DNA of 15,095 nt from Lichenicoccus sp964235615 (GCA_964235615.1 CAXSEE010000104.1:1-15095); one strand, 5' to 3'; counted from the first letter of the stretch, positions 1 to 7,709 are shown. Translations and numbers: made by a program. Notes: generated from the sequence alone by a model not told the origin.

Positions 1-121
1 GTTCGTGGATGGGTTTGTGGGCGCCCAGCACCGGACCGGTCTTCAGCCATTCGGCAATTTCAGGATCCTTGGTGCCGCTCGTCACTTTCTCGGGGATCGA
101 TCTGCCATCGTAGATCGTCAT
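1..121 (-). CDS. alpha/beta-hydrolase-like protein, N-terminus only (cut by window edge)
   Basis: Reading leftwards from an ATG at 121-119 gives about 40 residues beginning MTIYDGRSIPEKV and ending AHKPIHE before the window stops. A good Shine-Dalgarno (GGAG, about 9 nt upstream) supports this start. The C-terminal stretch HKPIHE also occurs in the hydrolase remnant at 2377-2710. At the DNA level positions 1-21 match 2674-2694 at about 17 of 21 bases, so the two are paralogous. The remnant carries a GGG oxyanion-hole box and a DYKLAPE motif of the hormone-sensitive-lipase-like alpha/beta hydrolases, and I transfer that assignment here by homology. The gene is divergent from the LysR regulator, a usual arrangement for a regulator and its target. 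The catalytic part lies outside the window, so the substrate is unknown. Confidence 0.6.
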   Translation of the reverse strand, partial: MTIYDGRSIPEKVTSGTKDPEIAEWLKTGPVLGAHKPIHE

Positions 122-144
122 GTCTCGTGTCTCCTATCAGGTCG

Positions 145-168
145 CCCCGCAAGCAGCGGTCTGCGGGG
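145..168. promoter_or_regulatory. inverted repeat in the divergent hydrolase/LysR promoter region, candidate operator
   Basis: A perfect 7-bp inverted repeat, CCCCGCA (145-151) and TGCGGGG (162-168) with a 10-bp spacer, lies between the two divergent start codons (121 and 235). LysR-type regulators usually bind dyads in the promoter shared with their divergent target, so this is the natural operator candidate. The exact boxes and the bound protein are inferred. Confidence 0.4.
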
Positions 169-234
169 ACAACACAACCTCGATGCGCTGGGTTTAGCGC
201 GACTGGCGATATTGATCGGACGAATGGGGCTATT

Positions 235-1101
235 ATGATCAGCACTGACCTGCTCGAATGTTTTCTCGCCGTGGTGGATGCGGGCGGTGTGTCGAAAGCG
301 GCCGAGCGGATCGGCCTGTCGCAGCCTGCCGTCAGCCAGCGTATCAAGCGCCTGGAAGACGAGGTTGGGCGGCGCTTGATCCGGCGCGAAACCAGCGGGG
401 AGCGGTTGACGCCAGAGGGTCTCGCCCTGCTGCCACACGCACGGGCGACGCTTCAGGCGCTCGCGGACGCCGAGGAGCATGCACGCCGCTCCTTGCTCAC
501 CGGCTCGGTCCGGCTTGGCGTCGCGGAGGATATCGCAGGCTCCTGCTTGCCCGATCTGCTCGGCCGGTTCCGGCTCCTGCATCCCGGTGTTCGTCTGGAG
601 GTCGACACCGGCCTCAGCGGCAACCTGTCGGACCGGCTCGGACGCGGCGACTTCGATCTCGTGCTGAGCAAGCGTGCCGATCCCCGGCAGGGCGGGCGCA
701 TTATCTGGCGGGAACCGCTGGTTTGGGCAGTCGCGCCCGCTTTCGCCGATCTCGTTCAGCAACGCCCGCTGCCCCTGGTCCTCCACCCACGCCCAAGCGT
801 CACTGCCGAGGCCGTCTTCACCGCCCTGCGCCAGGCTGGGATCGATGCCTTCGTGGCGCTGAGCAGTCCCAGCATCGCCGGGCTGCGGGCGGGCGTGCTG
901 GCAGGCCTTGGGGTGACAGCCTTCGGTAGACGCTTCCTGCCCGCGGGCCTCGGTGCGTCACCGGCGGGCGAGGCCGGCCTGCCGCCACTTCCGGAGCTTC
1001 ACTTTGGCCTCGAACCGCGGGACGGGCAGTTGCCGGATGCCGTCAAGGCGTTGGCCGAGCTGATTGCGACAGGGATGGCGCCGGCCGTACCTGAACCCTA
1101 A
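235..1101 (+). CDS. LysR-family transcriptional regulator
   Basis: A 288-residue DNA-binding transcriptional regulator. Residues 1-60 form the LysR winged helix-turn-helix: LLECFLAVVDAGGVSKAAE followed by IGLSQPAVSQRIKRLEDEVG and the LTPEG wing. The rest (about 90-280) matches the periplasmic-binding-like effector domain, with SVRLGVAEDI at its start and a second lobe near LSSPSIAGLRAGVLAG. The open frame extends back to 127, but I place the start at ATG 235. That gives the normal LysR N-terminus and the family's usual length of about 290 residues, whereas the extra 36 upstream residues resemble no domain. It is divergent from the hydrolase gene at 121, which is its likely target, and the dyad at 145-168 lies between them. 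The effector cannot be deduced from the sequence. Confidence 0.9.
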   Translation: MISTDLLECFLAVVDAGGVSKAAERIGLSQPAVSQRIKRLEDEVGRRLIRRETSGERLTPEGLALLPHARATLQALADAEEHARRSLLTGSVRLGVAEDIAGSCLPDLLGRFRLLHPGVRLEVDTGLSGNLSDRLGRGDFDLVLSKRADPRQGGRIIWREPLVWAVAPAFADLVQQRPLPLVLHPRPSVTAEAVFTALRQAGIDAFVALSSPSIAGLRAGVLAGLGVTAFGRRFLPAGLGASPAGEAGLPPLPELHFGLEPRDGQLPDAVKALAELIATGMAPAVPEP

Positions 1102-1468
1102 TCGATACGACGCGCTGAATGAATAGGCGTATTCAAGCGTGGGGGCGGGGGGCGAATGGCCGTGCCCGGTATATATCAGTTCCAGTGCGTCCGGATGGGT
1201 GGCAAGGATGGTCTCGATCAAGCCGTGATCTGCCGAGCGGATGCAGGCCGGATCGGTGGCCGCAGCGTCGACGCTTCTTGCGATCTTTCATCTTCGAGGA
1301 GGGCCGCGCCGGTATCCCGCGTTCTCGTGCATGACGCGGTAGCGCGCCCTCGGAGTGCCGTGAAGTCGGCCAGCGTGCTTGGAACACATGCGAGTATAGT
1401 AGCTGGGACACCAGCTTCAGGCTAACGTCACTCGCTGCGCCAACACTGCGGAGAAGGCAGAGCGAACT
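1102..1468. other. 367-bp stretch without a convincing gene
   Basis: Between the LysR stop and the yoaK-like start I find no ORF with both a family resemblance and a ribosome binding site. A minus-strand frame, open from about 1275 down through the LysR 3' end, reads SADHGLIETILATHPDALEL. It looks protein-like but has no ATG and no Shine-Dalgarno, so it may be the remnant of a lost gene. The promoter-proximal part (1395-1416) carries a TATAGT hexamer followed directly by a perfect dyad, listed separately. Confidence 0.5.
1395..1416 (+). promoter_or_regulatory. possible -10 box plus dyad upstream of the yoaK-like gene
   Basis: TATAGT at 1395-1400 resembles a sigma70 -10 hexamer but has no convincing -35 at 16-18 bp. 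It abuts a perfect inverted repeat, AGCTGG-GACA-CCAGCT (1401-1416), about 50 bp upstream of the yoaK-like start. The dyad could be an operator over the start of transcription or a small 5'-leader hairpin. Both readings are inference. Confidence 0.3.
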
Positions 1469-2101
1469 ATGCGGCAACTCCTGTTACCATTGAACGTCCT
1501 CCTGGCCTTCGTCGGCGGCTTTGCTGATGCGGGATGCTATGTGTTTGCCGGGTGCTTCGCTGGCCATATCACTGGCAACACGCTGCTCGCTGCAGTCAGC
1601 TTAGTACGGGAGCAATGGGATCAAGCCGCCTCATGCGCATCGGCAGTGCTCTGTTTTGTCGCGGGTACGTTCCTGGGTTCACTCACCAAGCCGGGGAAAG
1701 ATACCTCCAAGCAATGGCGTTTTACGATGACGCTGGTAGTGGAGATCATCCTTCTGACGTCGGCCGCGCTGGTAGGTCGAAGCATCGGTTTCGTTGGCCA
1801 TCATACGTTCGTACTTCTAACCTCTCTCGGCCTCGGCTTGCAGAACGGCTCGTTCAACAAGACAGGAACCACTTCGATACGAACGACCTATATCACCGGC
1901 ATGACAACCGGTCTGCTCGGGAGGCTCGCCAAAGATCCGTCCGCAGCGCGAGAAAAGGTCGTCCCGATCACCATCCTTTGCTTCTTTCTTGGCGGTATGG
2001 CCGGTGGATTTGCAATACTGCGTGAAGGCTCGATCAGCTTGCTTTTGGCGGCGGTGATTTTGGGGATTGCGACCATCCGCTCGTCAAAATGGTTGGCCTG
2101 A
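1469..2101 (+). CDS. YoaK family (DUF1275) integral membrane protein
   Basis: A 210-residue inner-membrane protein with about six hydrophobic segments. The N-terminus LLLPLNVLLAFVGGFADAG, then GHITGNTLL, and later LGLQNGSF with TYITGMTTG, are the hallmarks of the YoaK/DUF1275 family. In that family the ITGN and LQNG motifs recur in two related halves. The biochemical role of the family is not established; members are thought to act in small-molecule transport. The length is normal and the frame is intact. ATG 1469 is supported by a GGAGAAGG purine stretch 11-18 nt upstream. Codon use is somewhat less GC-biased than in the efflux operon, fitting an accessory region. Downstream on the opposite strand lies a transposase remnant whose homology ends within about 30 bp of this stop codon. 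Confidence 0.88.
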   Translation: MRQLLLPLNVLLAFVGGFADAGCYVFAGCFAGHITGNTLLAAVSLVREQWDQAASCASAVLCFVAGTFLGSLTKPGKDTSKQWRFTMTLVVEIILLTSAALVGRSIGFVGHHTFVLLTSLGLGLQNGSFNKTGTTSIRTTYITGMTTGLLGRLAKDPSAAREKVVPITILCFFLGGMAGGFAILREGSISLLLAAVILGIATIRSSKWLA

Positions 2102-2126
2102 ACCACCCAGCTTGACTTTGGCCATA

Positions 2127-2377
2127 TACGGCGTCGAGCGCATCGGAGAAGGTTGTGATGGGCTTGGCATGCCAGGCGGCACGCCTGGGCTGGACGAGGC
2201 CGCGTTCGGCGAGGTCGCTTGCCCAGACTGTCACGAGCGAGAAGAGCGCGAGCAGGCACGGGATGGTGCGAGCAATGGCCAGGTTGGACCATTGGCGCTG
2301 CGTCCTGACGCCGAGGTGGCGGCGAACCTCGGCGGACGTTGGTCTGTGCACAAGAACGCCCGCGGCTCGAACTCGCC
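2127..2377 (-). pseudogene. decayed C-terminal fragment of a DDE transposase
   Basis: Two minus-strand frames together give a recognisable transposase C-terminus. The first reads FEPRAFLCTD (about 2371-2340). The second reads EVRRHLGVRTQRQWSNLAIA, then a hydrophobic ALFSLVTVWA stretch, then AAWHAKPITTFSDALDAV ending near 2127. In intact relatives of this IS transposase type I recall about 25 residues between the CTD motif and the EVRxHLG motif, including the region of the catalytic glutamate. Here they are missing and the frame changes at that point, so there is an internal deletion as well as loss of the 5' part. There is no start codon or intact end. I cannot assign the IS family with certainty. 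Its upstream edge is fused directly to a hydrolase fragment. Confidence 0.7.
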
Positions 2378-2710
2378 CTCCTCGATCTGCACCGGCCACT
2401 GATATTCGGGCGCCAGCTTGTAGTCGACGGCGCAGACCTGCACGCCCGCACCCTTGCACAGGCGGCGCATGGCCGTCTCGAACTGGTCGAGCGATTCTAC
2501 GATAAAGCCGCCGCCGCGCATGTAGATCAAAGCAGGCACTGCACCAGCGGCAGGCTTGGAAGGATGGCACATCCGGACTGAGATCGTGCCGTGTGGTCCC
2601 GTGAGGCCGAGGTGGTCGATGCCGCGGACAACGGGAGGATCGGCATCGATGAACGCATCGTGCTCGCGCCGTTGTTCATGTATGGGCTTGTGGACACTCA
2701 AGGTCGGAAC
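2378..2710 (-). pseudogene. internal fragment of an alpha/beta hydrolase (HSL/esterase-like)
   Basis: The minus strand encodes about 105 residues of a hormone-sensitive-lipase-like alpha/beta hydrolase. From HKPIHEQRREHDAF it runs through an oxyanion-hole region, YMRGGGF, to VDYKLAPEYQWP near 2390. The family motif is HGGG, so the first position here is R instead of H. The fragment then stops abruptly and continues as transposase sequence. The nucleophile elbow (GxSxG), catalytic Asp and His are all absent, so no active enzyme can be made. Its upstream edge, near 2700-2712, merges with the 3' end of the PTP-like phosphatase gene. Only TTG and ATG codons at 2734-2723 offer a start, without a good ribosome binding site. 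It is paralogous to the gene at 1-121. Confidence 0.75.
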
Positions 2711-3083
2711 GTGCCTCGATTTCATCAACACCAATTACATCTCTTCGATAACGATAGAGAAAGGCCGCCACCCTGTAGTTCGCCGCGCAGTGAACATGCA
2801 CAGGAGAGTCGCTATAATCCTTCATCAGGCGGCAGAACGCTTGAAAATGTTCCTGGCCAGGGATTTTGAAATCAACGGGAATGTTAATGTAGCTCATCCC
2901 CAACTGCTCGACCACGCTTGCCTCGTCTGGCAAGGCGGTTTCATGATTGTGCGGCGCTAAATTAATGATGTGCCGGATGCCAAGCTTTGCCAATTCGGCA
3001 AGTTGAGCTATCGATGGCTGACCTGATGTCGTGACGTGTTCGTCCAGTCGAAACCAGTGGTAGATATTCTCGGTATCGGCCAT
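2676..3083 (-). CDS. PTP-like phosphatase, C-terminally truncated
   Basis: This 135-residue cytoplasmic protein resembles small bacterial protein-tyrosine-phosphatase-like proteins. It has an N-terminal YHWFRLDEHVTTSGQPS segment (the TSGQP box), LGIRHIINLAP, a PVDF segment with a possible general-acid Asp71, and a phosphate-binding loop HCAANYRVAAF with Cys99 and Arg104. The loop spacing is C-X4-R, one residue shorter than the classical C-X5-R; I believe this occurs in this subgroup, but activity is unproven. ATG 3083 is chosen over an upstream start at 3122 because GGAG sits 7 nt before it and the N-terminus then fits the family. Family resemblance ends at about GVDEIEA (2712). The last dozen residues come from an out-of-frame reading of the fused hydrolase remnant, so roughly the last 30 residues of a normal member are missing. 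It is divergent from the MFS gene. Confidence 0.7.
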   Translation of the reverse strand: MADTENIYHWFRLDEHVTTSGQPSIAQLAELAKLGIRHIINLAPHNHETALPDEASVVEQLGMSYINIPVDFKIPGQEHFQAFCRLMKDYSDSPVHVHCAANYRVAAFLYRYRRDVIGVDEIEARSDLECPQAHT

Positions 3084-3156
3084 GCCTCGTCTCCGCTTCA
3101 CGGGTGGAGCAGAGATTGGCATCGGCGAGTGTCAGCAGCCAGCTCTTATCCGCAAC

Positions 3157-3181
3157 GTTGCCGCTTGGTTTTCGGCAATCG
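3157..3181. promoter_or_regulatory. dyad in the divergent phosphatase/MFS intergenic region
   Basis: TTGCCG (3159-3164) and CGGCAA (3174-3179) form a perfect inverted repeat with a 9-bp spacer, extended by one C-G pair after a wobble pair. The heptamer AACGTTG also occurs twice nearby (3155-3161 and 3201-3207). The position between divergent genes (starts 3083 and 3224) suits an operator, but no regulator is encoded next to it. Confidence 0.3.
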
Positions 3182-3223
3182 TCAACACTGCCGATGGGTG
3201 AACGTTGAGATGTTGGGAACTGA

Positions 3224-4555
3224 ATGACTAGCAATCGGAACATGAAACAATCGAGCTTGGGACCACAGGCAGGATCAGCTCGTCTTGTCGCGGCCCTCCG
3301 GAGACGCATGACTGTCGGGCCGAACGATCTTCTTCGTGATCCTGCCTATCGTCGCCTCTGGATCTCCGTGCTGGCGAGTTCTTTCGGCATGCAGATCATG
3401 CTGCTGGCCCTCCCGCTTACCGCGGCACTCTCGCTCCATGCCTCGCCCACCGCCATGGGCGTCCTCACCTCGATGGAGACGCTGCCTTTTACCTTGTTCT
3501 CGCTTCCATCAGGTGTCTGGCTCGACCGCGTGCGCAAGCTGCCGGTCTATGTTGCCGGCGAACTGATGCTCGCAGCCGCCGCGGCGAGCGTGCCGCTAGC
3601 CCGTTGGCTCGGCTTCCTATCGATTCCCTGGCTCCTGCTCGTGGCTTTCACAGTCGGTCTGGTCAACACTACCGCTGGCAGTGCCTCGCAGATCGTCCTC
3701 AACCAGATCGTCGGACGCGACCGCCTCATCGAGGCCTACGCTAAGAACGCGCTCGCCAACTCCGGTGCCGAGGTGGCCGGACCAGCGGTCGCCGGTATCC
3801 TCATCAGGCTCCTTGGGGCGCCCGTAGCCCTCCTCTTCAACGCCGTGTTGTTGCTGACGTCGGCCTCGATCCTCGGCGGCATTCGCATCGACGAGAAGCC
3901 TACGCGTACTGCCGGCGGATTCTGGCTTGAGCTGCTGGCTGGCGGCCGGTTCGTCCGCCGCAACCACCTCCTCGTGGCACTTGCCGGTTTCGTCGCCGCC
4001 TGGGAACTCTTCAACGCCTCGGCAATCGGCGTGAACATCCTCTTCGCCACGCGGACCTTGGCTATGTCCGGACAGGGCGTCGGCCTCTCCTACGTCTGTC
4101 TCGGGATCGGAACGGTGCTCGGCGGCTTGTCGGGCGGACGTCTCAGCCAGCATGCAGGTCCGGGCAGATGCATCATCCTGGGCTTCGCGCTTACCGCTTC
4201 CGGCTCATCGCTCCTCGCTGCCTCTCCCGTCGGGTTTCCGGGCCGGGCTGCGTTCGCCGTTGACCTGATGCTGCTCGGCTTCGGCTCGATCCTGATATTC
4301 GTAAACTTCATCGCGCTGCGTCAGGCGGTGACCCCCACGCCAATGCTTGGCCGCATGACGAGCACCATGCGCTGGTTGATCCTTATTCCAGCCACCCCTG
4401 GCGCCCTGATCGGCGGGTGGCTCGGACAGCACGAGGGCCTTCGCGCGGCACTCGGCTTCGCCGGCATCGGCGGTTGGCTCCTGACGATCGTCGCCTGGCG
4501 TAGTCCCGTCCTGCGCGGCATCACGGCCCTTCCACTGCCGGATTTCGAGGGCTGA
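3224..4555 (+). CDS. MFS transporter (DHA3/EntS-like exporter family)
   Basis: A 443-residue polytopic inner-membrane protein of the major facilitator superfamily. The region RDPAYRRLWISVLASSFG opens the first membrane helix. The loop between helices 2 and 3, LPSGVWLDRVRKLPVYVAGE, is the MFS motif A variant (G-x-x-x-D-R-x-x-R/K). The segment NQIVGRDRLIEAYAKNALAN is typical of the MFS_3/EntS-type drug and siderophore exporters. About twelve hydrophobic segments are visible. The substrate cannot be told, but export of a small molecule is likely. The start is uncertain: ATG 3224 gives the longest protein with a weak ribosome site, while ATG 3308 has GGAG just upstream and would trim 28 residues before the conserved core. 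The gene ends 21 bp from the convergent RND gene. Confidence 0.88.
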   Translation: MTSNRNMKQSSLGPQAGSARLVAALRRRMTVGPNDLLRDPAYRRLWISVLASSFGMQIMLLALPLTAALSLHASPTAMGVLTSMETLPFTLFSLPSGVWLDRVRKLPVYVAGELMLAAAAASVPLARWLGFLSIPWLLLVAFTVGLVNTTAGSASQIVLNQIVGRDRLIEAYAKNALANSGAEVAGPAVAGILIRLLGAPVALLFNAVLLLTSASILGGIRIDEKPTRTAGGFWLELLAGGRFVRRNHLLVALAGFVAAWELFNASAIGVNILFATRTLAMSGQGVGLSYVCLGIGTVLGGLSGGRLSQHAGPGRCIILGFALTASGSSLLAASPVGFPGRAAFAVDLMLLGFGSILIFVNFIALRQAVTPTPMLGRMTSTMRWLILIPATPGALIGGWLGQHEGLRAALGFAGIGGWLLTIVAWRSPVLRGITALPLPDFEG

Positions 4556-4576
4556 GCTGCGGGCAGGGTCCCAGCT

Positions 4577-7500
4577 TCAAGGATTGGGAGCAAAGCCCTT
4601 TGCCTTCACGTCGTGCATGACGGCCTCCGGATGCTGCGAGTGCGAAGCCGCCAGCACCATATAAACCGCCGGCAGCACGAACAGGGTAAACAACGTCCCG
4701 ATCGACAGTCCCGAGGCGATCACCAGCCCCATCACGTAGCGTGAGGCCGCACCGGCGCCGGTGGCGAACACCAGGGGCAGCACGCCGAGCACCATGGCCG
4801 CCGTCGTCATCAGGATCGGACGCAGCCGCAGCAGGCAGGCACGCTCGATCGCCTCCAGCTTGGACAGGCCCAGTTTCTGCTGCTCGTTGGCGACTTCGAC
4901 GATGAGGATGCCGTGCTTGCTGATCAGCCCCATCAGCGTCACCAGCCCGACCTCGGTGAACAGGTTGATGCTGGCGCCGCCGACGCCGAGCCAGACGAAC
5001 AGCAGGGCCCCGGCGATCGACATCGGCACCGACACGAGGATGATCAGCGGATCGCGAAAGCTCTCGAACAGGGCGGCAAGAGCGAGATAGGTCACGACTA
5101 CGGCGAGCGCGAAGGTGGCCGCGAAGCCGCCGGTCTCCTGGACGAACTGGCGCAGCGGCCCGACCGTGTCGGTGCCGTAGCCTGACGGCAGCGTCTCGCG
5201 TGCCAGGGATTGCAGATAGGCGTATGCCTGCCCCTGGGTGATGCCTGGAGCCGGCATCGCGCTGATTGTGGTGGCGGCGAGCTGCTGGAAATGCCCGATC
5301 GATTCCGGCACCACGGACTGCCTGATATGCGCGACCGACGATAGCGGGATCGATACGCCGCCGATGGTGGTGATCGGGTAGTCGAGAATCTGCGCGGCGT
5401 TCAGCCGGTATTTCCGCGCCACCAGCGGCTCGACCTTGTACGAATGCTGGTTGTTGGAGAAGAAGCCGACATAGTTGCCGCCGAGCATGGCGTTCAGCGC
5501 GTTGCCGACGTCGTTCATGCTGATGCCGAGCGTCGAGAGCTTGTCCCGGTCGATCACGATGGTCGATTGCGGCTGGTCGATCCTGAGGTCCTTCTCGGCA
5601 TAGACGAACTTGCCGCTGGCCCGCACACGGTTGAGGAAATTGTCCGAGATCGTGTTCAGGTCATTGAAATTCCCGGTTCCTTCGAGCACGAAGCCGACCG
5701 GCAAGCCATGCGTGCCGGGCAGATAGGGGGGCGTGAACACCGCCATCTCGGCGCCTGTGACATGGGTCAGGGCCGCCTGGATCTCATCGGCGATGGTGAA
5801 CACGCTGCGATGGCGCTGGTCCCAGTCCTTCAGCACCACGCCGCCCTCGAAGCTCGGCGGCGAGACGATGTGCCAATAGTTCTTCTGTTCCGGCGGCGCG
5901 GTATAGATGCCGATGAGCTGCCGGTCATAGAGGGAGAGCTGGTCCAGGGTCGCATTCGGAGCGCCCTGTCCGTTGACCACCAGGAAGCCCTGGTCCTCCG
6001 GCGGCGACAGCTCGCTTTTCGAGCCGGTATAGAGGAACCAGATGCTCACCAGCACGGCCAGCCCGAAGGCCAGCACCAGCGGACGCACCCGCAGCGACAG
6101 CCGCAGCAATTTCGCGTAGCCATGCTGGACCTGGACGAGGATGGAAGTCGCCCAGTCCTCGAGCCGGTCGGACAGGGTGCGCCTGCCGCCATGCTGGCGT
6201 GTCCTGAGCAGGCGGGAGGCCATCATCGGCGATAATGTCAGTGCCAGCAGCGCCGAGACGGTGACGGAGCCGGCCAGCGTAAAGGCGAACTCGGTGAACA
6301 GCGCGCCGGTCAGCCCGCCCTGCAGGCCGAGCGGGATGTAGGCCGAGATCAGCACGACCGTCATGGCCAGGATCGGCAACGACAGCTCGCGCGCCGCCTG
6401 CAATGCGGCGGCGATCGGCTTCATGCCGCCGGCAACATGGCGGTTGACGTTCTCGACCACGATGATCGCGTCATCGACCACCAGGCCGGTCGCCAGCACC
6501 AGCGCCAGCAGGGTGAGCAGGTTGATCGAGAAGCCCAGCACGGCCATGATGGCAAAAGTGCCGATCAGCGAGAGCGGGATCGTCACCACCGGGATCAGCA
6601 CCGATCGCGGCGAGCCCAGGAAGGCGAACACCACCAGCGAGACGATCAGCAGCGCCTCGGCCAGGGTGACCGCGACCTCGTGGATCGAGGTGCGTATGAA
6701 CTGGCCGGCATCTTCGAGCACCGCGATGCGGATGGCGGCAGGCATCTGCGTCTCGATCTCGGCGAGCTTGGCCTTCAGATCCCTGGAGACGGTCAGGGCG
6801 TTGGCCGCCGGTGTGGGATGGATATCGATGTACACGCCCTCGTGGCCACCGCTGACCACCTTGAAGTTATCGGGATCGGAGCCGAACGCGACCCGGGCGA
6901 CGTCGCCGAGGCGGATGATGCGGTTGCCTTTCTGCCGCACCACCAGGTTGCGGAACTGCGCCTCGGTGTGCAGGCCGGAGTTGATGTCGAGGTTGGAGAA
7001 GGTCATGGCCCCCAGCGTCTGCCCGGCGCCGGAGAGGAAGTTGTTGTTGCCCAGCGCGTTCTGCACGTCGACCGCGGTCAGGCCGTAGGACGCGAGCCGC
7101 TGCGGATCGAGCCAGGCGCGCATGACGACGCTCGGGCTGCCCTGGACCTCGACCTGCTGAACGCCGGGCACGGCCTGCAGGCGCGGCGCGATCAGGCGAT
7201 GCACGTAGTCGGCGACCTTGGCCGGCGACAGGGTCTCGCTGTAGACGTTCAGGTCGAGCACCTCTTGCGAGGCGGCGGACAGGGTGATCGACGAGGCCTG
7301 CGTGCCGGTCGGCAACTGCGATGTCACCGACGTGACATAGGCCTGGATCTCGGCCAGGGCGCGCGCGGGATCGTAGTTCAGCTTGAGATAGATGGTGATG
7401 TCGCTCAGGCTGGTCGAGCTGCTCGACGTCATGTAGTCGATGCCCTGGGCCTGCGCGATCGCCCCTTCCAGCGGCGTGGTGATGAAGCCGGCGATGGTGG

Positions 7501-7669
7501 CCGGATCGGCGCCGTAATAGGATGTCTGGATCTCGATCGCGCCGCTGACGGTATGAGGGAATTGCGCGACCGGCAGCGACTGCTCGGCGCGCAGCCCGAA
7601 CACCAGCACCAGCACCGAGACGACGCAGGCCAACACCGGACGGCGGATGAACAGGTCGGTCATGCGCAT
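4577..7669 (-). CDS. RND-family multidrug efflux pump, inner-membrane permease (HAE-1)
   Basis: A 1030-residue proton-driven exporter of the AcrB/MexB type that would trimerise in the inner membrane and pass substrates to the fusion protein and outer-membrane channel. It opens with FIRRPVLACVVSVLVLVFG (helix 1), followed by a large periplasmic loop (about 30-330). A helix bundle then carries the proton-relay pair Asp399-Asp400 in GLVVDDAIIVVENV. After a second periplasmic loop comes the conserved helix-10 lysine at about 918 in MGLISKHGILIVEVA. The length is normal and no frame break is seen. ATG 7669 follows a GGAGAG stretch; a second ATG two codons later is equally possible. It is the last gene of the operon, 40 nt after the fusion-protein stop. 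The DD pair and lysine point to a hydrophobic/amphiphilic (HAE-1) pump, not a metal pump. The actual substrate is unknown. Confidence 0.95.
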   Translation of the reverse strand: MRMTDLFIRRPVLACVVSVLVLVFGLRAEQSLPVAQFPHTVSGAIEIQTSYYGADPATIAGFITTPLEGAIAQAQGIDYMTSSSSTSLSDITIYLKLNYDPARALAEIQAYVTSVTSQLPTGTQASSITLSAASQEVLDLNVYSETLSPAKVADYVHRLIAPRLQAVPGVQQVEVQGSPSVVMRAWLDPQRLASYGLTAVDVQNALGNNNFLSGAGQTLGAMTFSNLDINSGLHTEAQFRNLVVRQKGNRIIRLGDVARVAFGSDPDNFKVVSGGHEGVYIDIHPTPAANALTVSRDLKAKLAEIETQMPAAIRIAVLEDAGQFIRTSIHEVAVTLAEALLIVSLVVFAFLGSPRSVLIPVVTIPLSLIGTFAIMAVLGFSINLLTLLALVLATGLVVDDAIIVVENVNRHVAGGMKPIAAALQAARELSLPILAMTVVLISAYIPLGLQGGLTGALFTEFAFTLAGSVTVSALLALTLSPMMASRLLRTRQHGGRRTLSDRLEDWATSILVQVQHGYAKLLRLSLRVRPLVLAFGLAVLVSIWFLYTGSKSELSPPEDQGFLVVNGQGAPNATLDQLSLYDRQLIGIYTAPPEQKNYWHIVSPPSFEGGVVLKDWDQRHRSVFTIADEIQAALTHVTGAEMAVFTPPYLPGTHGLPVGFVLEGTGNFNDLNTISDNFLNRVRASGKFVYAEKDLRIDQPQSTIVIDRDKLSTLGISMNDVGNALNAMLGGNYVGFFSNNQHSYKVEPLVARKYRLNAAQILDYPITTIGGVSIPLSSVAHIRQSVVPESIGHFQQLAATTISAMPAPGITQGQAYAYLQSLARETLPSGYGTDTVGPLRQFVQETGGFAATFALAVVVTYLALAALFESFRDPLIILVSVPMSIAGALLFVWLGVGGASINLFTEVGLVTLMGLISKHGILIVEVANEQQKLGLSKLEAIERACLLRLRPILMTTAAMVLGVLPLVFATGAGAASRYVMGLVIASGLSIGTLFTLFVLPAVYMVLAASHSQHPEAVMHDVKAKGFAPNP

Positions 7670-7709
7670 GGATCGTCACTCTCCGGCGTGGATTTCCTCA
7701 GGCCCGGCC

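Noticed and set aside
1133..1477. 114-residue minus-strand ORF in the LysR-yoaK gap as a gene
   Set aside because: No ribosome site or family resemblance, strongly basic composition, and it overlaps the yoaK-like start region.
4555..4576. Convergent terminator between the MFS and RND genes
   Set aside because: Only a 5-bp AGCTG/CAGCT stem with a mismatch and no T-run in either direction.
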